A stretch of 64,000 nucleotides of DNA, from assembly GCA_932294295.1 (NCBI GenBank), contig OW028574.1:13960215-14024214 (forward strand), written 5' to 3'. Positions within the stretch are counted from its first letter, which is position 1; every line of letters begins with the position of its first letter. Origin of the DNA: Alitta virens (lineage: Eukaryota; Annelida; Polychaeta; Phyllodocida; Nereididae). Made by a program: the position numbers and the translations under genes. A model generated the notes under the pieces. The model was not told the origin of the DNA. It ran no database searches and saw only the letters and a list, made by a program, of their open reading frames with translations. Below are positions 13,601 through 27,500 of this stretch, in pieces.

Positions 13601-16600
13601 AAGGACTATGCAAATGAATGGTGGGAGGCAATATTTTGGGTTTATTCAATATGGACTCATTTTAAAGGCTCATGTTTGATGTCTTTTTTGAAGGAGTGAA
13701 GGATTTCCCTCCAGACACGATAGCAGAAGGGGGACTCTTCAGCCCTGCTCAGTATTCACCACTTTCGTCATTAATAGAAAAGGCCCGAGTATGGATTAAC
13801 CAAAGTCGGGTGAGTGAGTTGTTTACCATCTGCTGTGGACTGTCCTCAGTGCTTTTTCCTAGCTCAAATCAAATGGAGAACTCTAGTAACATTAACTTGA
13901 TGCGATGCTGCTATTCTCTTGCAGGGGATTCGTATTTGCACATTACAGACACTGGAAACCAAACACAGGAAAAAGTCAGGTAACTACCATGTTTATCCAC
14001 TAACACATTTGATCCTTTCATTTCTGACTCGCAGCAGCTTCTGTAATCTGCCATGGCGAAAATATTTCACAGTCATTTCTATTCATAGAAAGTGATTATT
14101 TGTGCAACTTTAAAAGATATGAATTGTGATCAGAGAAGCCCATCCATAGATATAGTGTACAATGTATGAAACTGAACGAATATACTCAGTTGAGTTATGG
14201 CATGTAAGTTATGTTCCATCACATGTCATATTATTTGATGAATTGTTTCGTGGGTCTTATGGTATGTTTTTATCATAAGATGGGGTACTCCTGTGCTTTA
14301 TTATGCCATGTCATGAATATGGATGTTCATTCCTTTGAAAAATTTCCAAGTGAAGGAATCCATGCTTAAGAGTAATTATAGTCCTGTCATCACCTCCACA
14401 AATCTTGGATCCAGGCAGAATAGCTGATGGATATGAATCACTGTGCTTGATCAACTACTCGTGAGACTATCTATGGACTGCGATTCAACAAACCTCATCA
14501 ATAATCAAGTGCCAGTCCTGCTAACAGATAATCACAGTGAGAAAGAATCCTCTTGACAGGCTTAAAAATTGCACACAGCAATTCATTGGGACACATGGGC
14601 AGCCATGCTAAATTCATTGGCCCATTATAACAGCATTATAGGGACATTTTCCACTTGATATAGGACAGATTGTGGGCCTCTCTGCCTTGTCAGTGTTGCT
14701 TGAGAAGAAGATGATCATGTGCTGAAATTGCAGATTGATGTTGCTCCAGATGAGTGATTTCCTTTTCCCTTTTTTCCACATAATGTTTTCTTTCCAATTC
14801 TTCACTTTTTTGCCTGTGCTTCCTATTCAGAGGGAACTCGATTCAACACTGAACAGATGTTTGAATACAAGATAGAGGACCGATTCCGGGCGTACTTCTT
14901 GCGGGTGGGTTATGTCAAACCTGCTGACACATCCGTCTGCCTGGCCTCCTACCCACCCCCAGATGTCGCTCACAGGACCTTCGTGCCCTATTTCAAGGGT
15001 GACGCCTATGAGAACATCACCGAACTACTGGAAAGGTCCAACGCATGCATTAATTGCACGGGTACATGTAAGCATAATATTTCCAAATGTTATTTTATCA
15101 ATTGACATTTTGCATGCGAAATGTTACTAGCAATGTGATCCCAGACAAACAAGCCAGAAAGTCCATGAATTGACCGCCATCTTGGATGCCACAACACCCG
15201 GATGTTGCTTCATAATCTCCTGGAATTGTGTATCATCTTATGATAAGTAAAGAAATATAGTTGCTTGATCTCGCAATTAATTGTAGGACGATGACCTCCA
15301 GCAAAATATCACAGTGCCCATACTTCATACTATTGCTGGAAATAAGTCTGTAGAAATAGCAGGATTTTCGTAAACACGCAACTCATTTATCCATTTTTTT
15401 CACATCTGTTGGGTAGATATATTTCTTATGTTGTTAGTCCAAGATAACAATAACATTTCTATTGTCTGCAGGTGCAAATCCAATCTACGCAGAGTCCATA
15501 CCAATTCCTGAGTGGATGATTCGATGGGAGTTTTGCGAAAAGGGTGATCGGACCTTCTTTGATGGAGAATGGTATTTTCTCTCAGATAAAGATGGGAACC
15601 AAAAAGGACCTTATCGACACCCTCTTGTCTATGCAATAAGGTTAGTCTTGTGCTATCACTGGGGTTAATTAGCTGAATTTGTGTAGGTCAAGGTTCTGAT
15701 GAGAAGGGATGAGTATTATTAGTCAAGACAGTAGCGAAATAAGAGTTTAGTGACTCTTTCGATGACTCGAGGGATAAGATGATGATGAGATTGTCCATGC
15801 TGTGGAGTTTCTTATAAACAGCTCAGGCGGGGCATTTTAAATTTGAACGCCATGAACCATAGAAGCCAGCCACACTATATGAATAATGATCGAAACTTTT
15901 TTTTTACAAAAGCCTTGGAATTCACTGGTATCAAACAACTATAAAAGACATCTGAACTTTATCCATTTTGAATGGACTGTTGCTACTGTTTCCAAATCAT
16001 TTCTGGAGCATCTGTTGAAGTGACCCACCCAGGTGCCCCCCCCCCCCCCCCACCCCTAACTTGCCCCTCAAATCAGTTGTGACAGATGCTTCAGCTTCAG
16101 CTGCTGGGACAAATGCCATCGGTTTGGAGGAAGCATCATTTGGCAAGGCCAGGTTATGGCACCTAACTGCTTTGTACTATCACACGCAATGATGCTGTGA
16201 ATTATTTATAAGAACAATGGCGAGGTTCTATGTCTGACAAGATGATGTATGAGGCCATGGCAATTCTGCACTCAATTCGTGTGACAGAACAGCTCTGCTG
16301 CTACATGGTGCATCAGGTAGCTGTTGGTACATGCAGTATACCAGTATACCACTGAGATTAGTAATCATGGTTCCAGCAATCATTGCAACACTTACCTAAT
16401 TAGACTTTGCTAATTAGCTCTCTTTGGTTGCTAATTGATTGTGAAGGTTGACCCTTATGCCATCATAGCTGCCAGTACTATGTATTGTTGGAAAGTGACT
16501 GCAATACATGCTCCGTGTTGAATGTTGAGACAGAGAAAATATGTTTAGTTGTGCCATTGCAAATGGGTTACTTTTACATTTGAAAATATTTGAAAATCAA

Positions 16601-17846
16601 GTCGTCCTGGACTGATTGCATTGCAATCAAGCTTGTTATACAATATACAGGGTTAGACTGTATGGTGTCTAATGAAGTCATACGATCAATTTACCAAGAA
16701 CGTATTATGTTAGTAGTCAGTTGTCACAGGCTGATGAAGGTATTTGCTTCCATTGAATAACAAGATGTGACGGTAAACAGCAACATTATTTTGATGATGC
16801 TATGAAAAATGCATCACATTGAATCTTATGAATTATAGAGAGGCTTCATGCTCAAGATAATTTTCAATTCAAATCTCTTTTCTGAAGAACCCAAAGAATG
16901 TCTGACCAAGTCGTCCATTTTCTGAGACGATTCATCACAATTACAGGAGAATTAAGAAGTAAGAATTTTCCTCTTGATCATGCCTTTAATGTAAACCTTC
17001 AGTGAGGCTTGAATTACATGATTAAGCAGCTAATACAAGGCTTTTGCACATGATTAGCCAACATGTAGAAAACAGATGAAAAAAGTGCACAGTGGGAAGC
17101 AAGCACTCTGTCAATCAGGCAATGGCATGATGCATGCTTGCTCAGTGGATTTTTAGATGAAGAAATGGACATCCAATACAACTCATACGTGTTTACTTGA
17201 CCCTCTTGTGTCTTGCATTGGTTATATTTGTTGGAATTAAGCTAACTCATCCCCAGTGCATTACCTATGCTTAGTGCTGCGCTGGGACCATAGAATCTAC
17301 AAGAGAAACTGGAAGTAGAGGGATTCATTTGTGAGAACCACTGATTGACCGGCTTTGGGCTTGGGCCAGTTGGCTCAGTGTGGAATGGCCAGCACACGCT
17401 ATCCCCTAATTGCCAGCCATGCACTGAGCAACTCCAAAGCCCCATGTTCAGGTCTTCTGAAACAGAGTCAGTGTATCTACATGCTTAGTATGTTTAGGGA
17501 ATTCAATTTTGTGTATACTCATACTTTATTGATATAACTTGAGTCACTATCGGTGACTGCGAAGAGCATAATAAAGAATATAAGTAAATAATAAAGAATA
17601 AAAGTAACAGTAAAAGAAATTTCATTTTGTGGTATATGTACGTTTAAGTGTCACTTAAGCTGGATGACAATGTTTTAGTTGATAGATTATTTTTTTTGTA
17701 TTGATTCTACTAAATAAAGTATTCAATTAACGATAACCGTGTGTTGGTTTTGCAGAGTGTACTTTGACGGAGACTTCCAGGACCCTCCCTTCATGCGCAC
17801 AGAGACCATGCAGCCTCCAAACAAATCCTGCTGCCGAGTCATGTGA
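10619..17846 (+). CDS. Unidentified intracellular protein of three repeated modules with a CAAX-like end (5' partial)
   Basis: Exons: 10619-10785, 12180-12353, 13694-13809, 13925-13979, 14831-15061, 15472-15640, 17756-17846 (stop TGA). All have AG acceptors and GT donors and all junctions keep phase, giving 333 residues plus the stop. I do not recognise the family. What is visible is an internal repeat: PRFETLSEVLEKANERI, YSPLSSLIEKARVWI and YENITELLERSNACI begin three successive modules, each followed by a strand-like segment (SVISVETV, RICTLQTLE, PIYAESIPI) and later by FLRIFY, FLRVGY or YAIRVY. No signal peptide, membrane helix or catalytic motif is seen. The C-terminus SCCRVM fits a prenylation box (C-a-a-X with M), which is inference. 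The first exon starts with one base completing a codon, so the N-terminus is missing. The donor after exon 5 could instead be at 15068 (gtaagc), adding two residues in frame. Confidence 0.85.
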
Positions 17847-18647
17847 CTGTCATGTGATGACCCTAATACCTTTTTCACAAGCTTGGCTAGCAGGACGTAA
17901 AATTTGTTGCAAGAGAGCAAAACGTCTAAGACACAACATGGCTGCTGCTCACGGGCAGTGCAATAGAGAGCGTTGCACCAAATATACAGCAGATGGCGCC
18001 CAAGGCCAGAGATGTGATGGACGTGTGATAGGCGGAAAGACGACTGCTTTACAAGGAATATGGGTGAGAAATTTACAGGTCCTGTTAAGTAGGATGGAAT
18101 CCAAGTTATGAAGGTGATTTAGAAAAGCATCGTCTGCCCCCAAAGAACAGTGCACCACTGCTGTCCTTTGCCTCCAAAAATCCCCAGCGCACTTACATGT
18201 ATACTCTGCAGACAATACCAGAGTTTGTAGACACGTTTACTGCAGCTCTGTTTAATATTATTGCAAAAGTGTGAATGAAACCTGGACGTGGTGTGTGAAT
18301 AAGGAACAAAACAAACTCTCGGTGGTCAAAAGGCCATCGTTTTAGTCTTCTAAAGCTGCTGACTGCTGAACATATCTTGTCACACGCGAAGGATGTTCCA
18401 GACACCGAGTCACTTCGGAGTGTGACGTCTCCACCAAATTGGATTTATACTTAAGACTGCTACAAGTAACCATGGCTGGAGATTGGTGGACCTTCACTGT
18501 ACAAATGACCTGAACACCATATCCACAGCATCAACTGAATATCAAAATGATCAACTGCAGATTTCTTGTACGTCTCAACCGGAGGCGTTCTCGCCAGATT
18601 GTATATCTTTGTTGTTGACTTTTAATGGTTTGCTGTCTGTCTGAAAG

Positions 18648-18653
18648 AATAAA
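18648..18653 (+). promoter_or_regulatory. Candidate polyadenylation signal AATAAA
   Basis: First canonical AATAAA downstream of the TGA at 17844-17846, about 800 bases into the presumed 3' UTR. Other A/T-rich variants follow, so the choice is provisional. Confidence 0.4.
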
Positions 18654-21280
18654 CAAAAAGTCGTATATATAGCCTTGCAGTGATTCTCATGGTTAAAAAT
18701 GCTTTGAATTTGGTTGACTGTAGTGTCTCCGAGTTGGACGAATTTGACGTTGGACGCATTGACTTGCCAAAGCATTTTCTCATAGTTTCTCCTCCCCCTG
18801 GAACAGAATGGTCTGCTGCATTCAACCTTCATGGATCAGATAGAGGAATAAGTTCTGTGTTGTCATTCAACCACTATGCAATAACTGATCCACCTCTGGT
18901 AATCTAGATCCTTTTATTACTTCAGTTGCTTATTGTGAACTCCAATGGTCAAATTATCATCCAAATTATTTGTCATACTCACAGAGGTTACTTGACATGT
19001 TGAAGAGGTTACTTGAAAATTAGTCAAACTATCTTATACCAAAGACAAAAACGAAATTAAGTTCCCCAATAAAAAAAGAAATGTGTCAACTATTTTTAAA
19101 GTGTGGATATAAAGTTCATTGTCTGGTTTATGGAACAAAACAGTTATTATGATGTGAGTTTCAAAAAAAGTTATTGTGTCATAAAGAATTGTTTGGTGTC
19201 TTTGGAATGATATTGCAATGTCTCTTTGAATTAAGACAGTGAAGAATAGATACCTGGAATGATGTAGTAACCCATTTATTTTCCAAAATATGACAAAAGG
19301 TTTCCAAATTCTTCATAATTTTAATATTAAGGAAACTTCTTTTGTGTTACATCGCGTTAGCAATTATTGCAGTACCAATGAACTCTTTGGAAAGTTGCAA
19401 AGAATAAAAAAATGACATTTCGTCTTGTTGAATATGTAGAATCCTTGGGCACAATTTCTTCAGTGCATGTTTTCACCGTAAATGGGGGAGGATCCCTAAC
19501 ATGGAGACAATCACGTAACTTCTGTGACACACAAACAAAAAGTAATAATCCATGTTTCGAAACCATGTTATGAACCCGGTTTCATATGAATTTTTTTAAT
19601 GTTCTTGTTGGCCTATTGTTGTTTCCACTTGAATTGTGTTGGTTTTCTACCAGTCATAAATAATGTTTTAATATCAACATCTCAGAGAGGATCACAATGT
19701 ATAAGGGGAACTGTGCTAACAAGGTGCACGCTGGTAATATTATTGTTATATTCTTTCAAATATCACTCTTGTAAGGTGATATATGTCATTCTAAATTAGG
19801 TTTTAAATAAATCATATCAGATTTTCACTGAAAATTGCCTCGAAGGCCACATATTTCTTGTCCAATCTAAATCTTTTTCACCTCACTATTACAACCACCA
19901 CATTCGAGAACATAGGGTGGCGATAATAGGGATTTTTAAGTGAACCTTATTGACTCAGTTTGCCATGTTATCGACGTTCATTTCATCGCAATATCGCCAT
20001 CACAGGTATTATTATTATTATTGAATGTCTCAGTCTTCCTTTAGCAAGAAGTTTAGTCAGCCTAAATGTTTTGTTACTAAACATTGGCTCTGTCATTAAA
20101 TCTTGTTTTACCAAACAGTTTACACATTTCAAGACACTCCTGGGTACACAGAAATGGTCCAAGTAAGCTTGTAACTGTACTATTTAACTTATGTATGTAA
20201 CTGGCTAATTATAATTTTAATAAGTGATCAATTAGGTAGGTCAGAGGCAGACTGACCAAATAGTTGAAGTGGAGCACACTGTATGTCTTGACGTATGACT
20301 TAAATTATAGGAAACTACAGAATTTTAACTTCACCTGCATCTTGGTAAATTGTACCCAGGAGTCAACATTGTATTGCCATTATTATAATTTCTTATGTCA
20401 GTTCTTATGAAAATACTTTACCTCATCTGAGTGTTTGCTCTATGAAATGAAAGACTGCAAATAATGTCCTTGTGGGATACTCTTATAAGTCATATGTTGA
20501 AATGAGTTGGGTAGTCCGATCAGTAAATCTATTTGAGACATTTTGATTACCTTTCAAAAATCTTCTGTACCGATTCTCCCATTCATCTGTCATATGGTAT
20601 CCTGATTTTTCTTGTAAGGCCATTACTTATTTTGAAATGTGATTACGTAGTTTGACCTCCAGTAATTAAATCAAAAGATTTAAGGAGACCATTCAAAAAT
20701 CTAAATATCATGTAAAAGATAATGTGAGCACACCGTGATTGTTATCATCCCAATTATAATTGTCCTTTTGTACACTGGTCGTAGTTTTCCACAATGAAGA
20801 AACTGTATTGCAGCTGAACTCAATGTAAATGTCTAGTTTATCTGGCCTCATCTGAATGATACACGTGTGTTTTGGCAGAGTCTATTCAGGACCTTTATCC
20901 CATATGCATTATATCATTTATCAATTTAATTGGTCGTCTGATTCGGTCCATGTGTAAGGGCTAAACAGGTGAACATTTGAATATATATTCAAAGTAAGGA
21001 AAAAATAATCAAAATTGTCTACATATTTCATAAAATTGTTATCCACTTTGGCTATTACAGGTATCAACTTGTCCTTTGGTGAGTCCCACCTCATGTTCTG
21101 TTTGGAAGACCGAAAATCCGAAGGTCTTGGCCAGGCTCTAGCCATTCACACACGCACATTACACTCCTAGGCACAAAAATGGCTCAAGCTGGTTTTATCC
21201 TTGCAATCCAGCTTGTCTTGTGGTGTCAATAACTGTTTCTTAATTACAACTCTAATGGGTGATCAGCTGAGCTAATCCAC

Positions 21281-21493
21281 CCTTTTCATACAGCAGCCAT
21301 GTTGGCATTTTGCCTCATTGACCTCTCTTTGCACTCAGATATAGCATTATGATGCCATAAGACAATTGCCATGGTGAGGTCACAGAGTGCAATGACAATG
21401 GAGAAGTAATGATGTCACAATATCATAATATATGACGTAATCAAAATGAGGACCATGAGGCAAAAATGCCAACATGCGGCTGCGCGAAAAGGG
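21281..21493. mobile_element. Fold-back MITE family 1, copy A
   Basis: About 210 bases with long terminal inverted repeats. The left end reads CCTTTTC, then GCAGCCATGTTGGCATTTTG and CCTCATTGACCTC; the right end is its diverged reverse complement. A second copy lies at 38003-38210, and the two share the interior (for example TTTGCACTCAGATATAG and GAAGTAATGATGTCA). There is no coding capacity. Confidence 0.8.
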
Positions 21494-22028
21494 TGTGTGG
21501 GTGATCAACTAAGTAGGTCATGCTCGTAACTGACCAAATGGTTGAAATATCAGCTAGTAGGGGAAAGACACTGAGGATTCAAAGATTTTGGAAAACTGGT
21601 TGTGTTATGGTCCACGTTTTGTGTCTAGGAGTATGTGACTTACACGCTTATGGAAACTTGATGATTCACTGCCATGTAAAGTTTGATTGAACTCTCCGAA
21701 TGAATGGAAGTTGGTGAAATTCTGGAGATATTGAAAAACAGACACAAGGAAAGAAATGTGCACTTAGAATCCAACTGAGGTCTTGTTCATTGTTGTCATG
21801 GCTACCTGATCTGCTGTTAGAATCCCTCCTTCCTTGTGAGGTTCGCTGAGCAATGGTGATTGACATTCCGCGTAGGAGTAAAAGTTAACTGTACATTGGT
21901 GTTTTTATTATTGAAACCGTCCAGGTGATAGGCAAAGAAATGGCAATGAAAAGTGTAGAAGTTTATTTGTGTCATCATTTTGCAAACATGCTTTTGTGTC
22001 TCTAACTGGAACCGAGTTATCAGTTCCA

Positions 22029-22118
22029 CCAAGATAACATGCTACATCGGCTCGACTTTGGCCGATGACGGTCAACCAACGTTGGGATGATGTTGACTTG
22101 ATCTAGCATGCTATCTGG
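22029..22118. mobile_element. Short MITE with CCAGATAGCAT ends, copy A
   Basis: About 90 bases bounded by CCAAGATAACATGCTA and the reverse complement of CCAGATAGCATGCTA. The interior has GTTGACC/GTTGGG-type repeats, as in the copy at 47325-47443. Confidence 0.6.
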
Positions 22119-24570
22119 AAACTGACCAAACTAAGATGACATATATTTTGTGGCAATTTTATGGTGTTGTCTGAAAAGATTATGACAACACACAGAAATA
22201 ATTCAGATCAACTGCACTGCTACCCCCCCCCCCAAAAAAAAAGAAAAATAACAAATTTGATTATAAAACTTCCAACAATTGCTCTTGTTTCGTCTTGAAA
22301 TTATGTATTACATTGTCATTAACTAGCTGCTGGAGATGGTGTCAAAACTTTTAATCTAATATGTTAATTAGCAAATGATGACACAAATGGAATTCTATAC
22401 AGAAAGTTGTTTTACAAAGTACAGTAATTCAAATTATCAGATGTATACTATGCCTCAAACTGATTCACTGAAAGCAAATATACACAGTCTAAAACTTGTG
22501 GAGTGTGTCTTGTTCACGTTGTATGTTGTTCGATGAAACCATCTTTGGAAATGTTATCGTCTTTGTTTTATGTTGATCTGTTGAAATTGCATTTACCAAA
22601 GTTTGTTTCTGAAGGGTTATAGTTACTGGTGATTGTTAATACTCTTCAGGTTATCTATTTAAAAATGTTTGAAATGAAGGTCTCAAAGATTTGAAATGTT
22701 CACACATTGCTGACTTAAAGAAAAAGCTTTGTTTTACCACCAAGAAGTTTTTAACCTTTGAAAATGCATACTTTCACCAAAATGTCATGACTTTGTGCTG
22801 CATTACCAAGTGAAAATCAGTGTAATAATTTAGTCACTATTGTTTACGTTTTATGCATTATATCATAATTTGAAACTTTGTACAAGATGTTTTCATTTAA
22901 ATGCAAGGCAGACAAAAAGGTGTACATAAAATAACACATTTAGTGACATGTTATACATTGACTTTAATTGCTAGGCTGTGTGGTAACTTGCAAATGTATA
23001 CGTGTGATGTACAAAAGACACTCAAACGTATTCAGTGATTGTCTATGATTTTAGAAAACAATTCAGGTTTGCTGGACCTACATTTTTTTGTTTTATAAAG
23101 GCCTGCAAAGAGAAATTGACAGTTCCAACTTGACACCCACATGGAAAATGTGGTAGAACAACATTGTTAATGTATTAGCTCGTTAGTGAAATTTTCATTC
23201 TCTGCATTGTAAAGAAAACTGTACAAACTGTTATTAATTGCATAAACAATGCTTCACTTGTACCTACATATCTTCAGTCTAAATGAAATGAATATAGCAC
23301 TTCTTTAATAATTGGTTAATCATACTTCTTTTGTTGATGATTAACACAAAGATATTGAGGTGAATTTGGGTAATGCGCATATATATATATTCAACATTAA
23401 ATACAAATAGCTGTGTTTCAGAACAGCTTAAATGAACTTCTTCCAAAATCCAATTAATGATACTAAATAAAATAAAAATTAATATCAAAGGGATTGTGAG
23501 ATCATTCAACGTTTTAGTGATAGTGATTGTCGGTATAACTGGATTCCTCAGCGTCACAATATTCACCCAATACCATTTGCCTTTAATTTAATCCAATATG
23601 GCTGATCTTATTGACCTAATTACAGTAAAAACCTCGGCATTGGATCACCTTCAATATCAGTGATCACTGCAGTCATTGTTTACCATAGTTACAATTTAAA
23701 TACTTATTACCCAAATTTACTCAAACTGACATTTCTAATATACATCATGTAAACTCTGCTCCATAAGACTATATATTTTTTACTGGCTTGTGTTGAAATA
23801 TGTTGAAAAATATTGTGGTTATTTGAAAGAATTTTTTATACAGACTGCGAAATGGAGATCTTCCATAGATGCCTCTTACTTGTGAGTGTATTATGAGTTG
23901 TTTGAGAGATGTTTCATCCTGTTGCTGTTTCATGATATATGCTGTTTCATTACAACAGTTGGATACCTGATCAACTTAATAGTCTTAACATGCTGCCCGC
24001 TGTCACCTCGTGTACTTGTGAGATTCATTCCTACATGTGGGCATAGCAATTAAAGTACATGGTACATCCATTATACTTCAATGTGTTTGTCTTTCATTAA
24101 TCCTATAAGGATGGTCGGAACAATTGCAATACATTATGCATATGTTGAAGAATTTTGAGAAATATTTCTTATATCTAATAATATGCTCAATTTCAAAGGA
24201 GGGGAAACTGCTTCACTTTGAGTCCTGACAATTACAATTATATTAATTGATTTAGTTCTATTGAATCTATATTAATGCACATTAAACAGACGTTAAATTA
24301 TATTAAAGCATATCTATAATAACTCCTGAGACTTCAAATATATGTAGGGTCCTATCAACCTAAAATAGTATCAGTAGAGCTGCTGTTATATGGACTGATT
24401 GATTGAGTATTTGTTACATGTAGTTCCAGAAATTAATTTCAATTGGCCTATTCGAAGGAAACTATGCATCATCTGGAATATTACACATAAACATCCCTAC
24501 TGCTTAATTCCCAAGATCATAATCTTGGATGAAAACTGATAGTAGAGTTTCAATTTGTATAGGTTTGTTA

Positions 24571-27500
24571 TCATGGACGAAACCAATTTTGATTCAGAGC
24601 AGTTGGTTGGGGCGATTTGCTCTTATCAGATATTCTGATCTGCTCTGGTGCCAAAGTTGTTCTTCTGCCATCTTTGTCATTCCAGGATTCCACTGGGGTC
24701 AATGACCTGGAGCCCTCTGGTGTTAATCCATGTAACATGCTTCGAGGAGTTGGTGATCTGTTTATGTCAATAAATATGAAATAAACCATAAGAACTGCAC
24801 TACATATATATGAACAGGTATGGTGTATCTTTATTTTCAGGGGCAATAAACTACTATGAGAAACCACCTTAATACAACCCTTCTAACTTACGATTGGTCC
24901 CAGGTACATCCTAACCATTGCAATGGCCAATGCAACGCACCTCATTACCCTTTTGAGACAAGTCTATGAAGATCAGTTACCAACTGTAAATTTGGACAAG
25001 TATTCCTAATAATGCAGTTCTACTGCTAAATCAAGAAAAATGTAATCTAGACTCAAAAGTTAACTGTAGCACAGAATGCCACCACGATTTAAAACAAAAT
25101 TAATTAATTTGGTATTAATGGTATATCGTCAATCTATCTTTCATATTTGAAGTTGAGAATAAGGATATTATTGCAAAAAGACAACACCATTTTTACCTAA
25201 ATCCTCTGTCTGTTACCAAACCATAGCGTCATGGTTCATAAGTAAAGGCATTACATCATTACACCTACCTCTCAGATGTTTTCCTAACATCACGATAAGT
25301 GAGATGGGAGTTGTCTTGAACTTGCTTGTTTGGCATTGGACTGGGAGTTGTATATCGCAGGTTGAAGGTCTCAATTTGAGAAGGTTTTTCATTTATCAAT
25401 AAATCATCTTTGTTGTATGTCTGTGCGTTTGTTGTATATCTATAAGGATTAGAAACAACGTAAACTCTTGGAAGTCTAACTAAAATAGTTTATCAAAACA
25501 TTCAGACTTAAATAAATCTACAACTATCTATACTCTAGTGTAGCTTTTCCAAGAAAATTGTTTACTGTCCTCTATTCACCGTTATATAGTGGATGCGCTA
25601 TTCAGAGTTGTGCAATAAACAAACTGATAAATAGTAATGATTAGATTACAGAGAGACTAATACATAGATATTAGTTTGGCCTGGGTACATAAGATGTGCA
25701 CATACATAATATAATTATGTAGGATGTCATATCAATAACCACATTTCTAAATATTTTTTTAACCCAAAAGTAACCACATCTTATGTGTTCATGTTTAGAA
25801 CACAACTGACACTTTTACGCACGTTTTGTTGCAACAACAGAAGTACACGACCGCAACAATGCACACGATGAGAGAGATGACGCCCAGTGCCACCAATAGG
25901 CAAAGCACAGTAATACCAGCCGTTGTTGATAAAAACCAGGCGGCGCCACTGTATGTACTCTGTGAATTCTGGTTGACCAGTGATATCTGAGAATAGAAAT
26001 GTTAAACATTTTAGCAATATGTTAGTATGCTACCCATGATTTTCTTAATTCCTACTTAATATAACTTCAGCATTGCTATTATATTGCTAGAGTATTAATA
26101 ACTGTTTCTTTCCAAAGCAACGAACCAAACATAAAATTTTGTCATTTTAGCTGAATGTTGCAGGTCTTTAATAAAACCATTTGAAGTTGGTGTATCATAA
26201 TCTATTTTTAGTACTACACGAAACTTGAAGAAAGTACCTGTTTAATCAATAAGCTCTCAGTTTTTGGTGTTCCTGAATCATCAATCACTAATTGGTTGTA
26301 AGCTTGAACAGCTTGAAGGAACTTCTTTTCCTGGCTGATGTTTTCTTCACTTGATGTGTTGTCCTCAATGAATACTACTCTTACTTCTGATTGACTCCTG
26401 AAAACCACCGTATGTTTATCTAATGACATCCAAATAAAATACTATGAAGGTTTTTTGTAGAAGCATAGAGAAACAGTTGCTCACGATTGCAATAACTTTC
26501 TTCTTTGGCCATTCTGTGTTTCATACACTAATTCCACACTTCTCCGGTCACAGATATATTGCAGTCTTGCAGAGACTCCCTCTAGCGAAGTCTGGGAATT
26601 CAAAGATGAAGTTATCTGGTTCTTGATTTCTTCATCTATTTGAGAGCAAAGTAACTGCACCCCAACGATAACTTCCACCTCCTCAGCAACATACGTGTCG
26701 ACTCTTACTGTCACAGGTCTGGTTGTTAGGCAATAAACAAGTGGATATATGATAAGTGAACTAGATACATAACGATGAATCAATTAAATACATAAACTAA
26801 CATAACATGGATACACAAGCAATCAAATAAGTGGATAACAATATACATGAATGTGAAGTGGCATACTCAAATCTAGTAACCTTATGTTGTCATACGATGT
26901 ATGTTAACTGTGTTCTAAATCAAAAGATTTCAAATTCTGTTGTAATAATTTTGACATTTTAACACTATCTGTTGTTTTTGTATTTACCTGTCTCTTTAAA
27001 TGCCATTGTCTTGTAATGATTTCTGTACTTATTTGTGTGTATGTGTCTTATGCTAAACTTTTGTGTGACCTACTCAGAAAAGAAGCGATAGCTAGCGCTG
27101 GTGGAGTGGACCTTGACTGTGGCAAAATATCGGTGGTACCCAGAGGTCAAGGTCCTGGCAACGGATAGGATACCTGTTGTACCGTCAATGGCCAGGTCCT
27201 TACTGGCATGAGTCAAGTAGTAGAAAGTCATATAACCGGGGGCTGAAAAGGTAAATTGTTTTTAAAATGCTGTGAGGTCTCCCAAACCAGTTTGAACACT
27301 CGTGAATGTTGAATAATTCATATTGCAAACTTAGAGCAAGATACACTATCGGCTGCAATCTAGCGATAACAAAATTTAGTTTGGATGATGAATACCTGTG
27401 AAAGCCATTTTTGGCCTCCACAATAGTGTCACTGACACGCCAACTGTCTGATTGTTGTCACTCTGTTTGAAGATGACCTATTCTTAAATATTGGTCTTAG

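Larger units (their letters stand above)
17847..24570. other. 3' flank and intergenic stretch between convergent genes
   Basis: No exon with paired splice sites or long open frame is seen on either strand. The plus-strand unknown gene and the minus-strand cadherin both end into this interval, so it should contain both 3' UTRs. It also holds two MITEs (21281 and 22029), a poly-C/poly-A stretch near 22225 and an AT run near 23380. Confidence 0.6.

Noticed and set aside
15062..15067. Donor gtaagc at 15068 for the fifth exon of the unknown gene
   Set aside because: It is in phase and a good match to consensus, so it is not excluded; I kept the donor at 15062 in the model because there is no evidence to choose, and the difference is only two residues.
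25795..25986. Cadherin ending at TAA 25795 as the only C-terminus
   Set aside because: Two further exons at 25269-25439 and 24571-24757 are open, have splice sites and join in phase, so a longer tail is the better main model; the short form is kept as an alternative.
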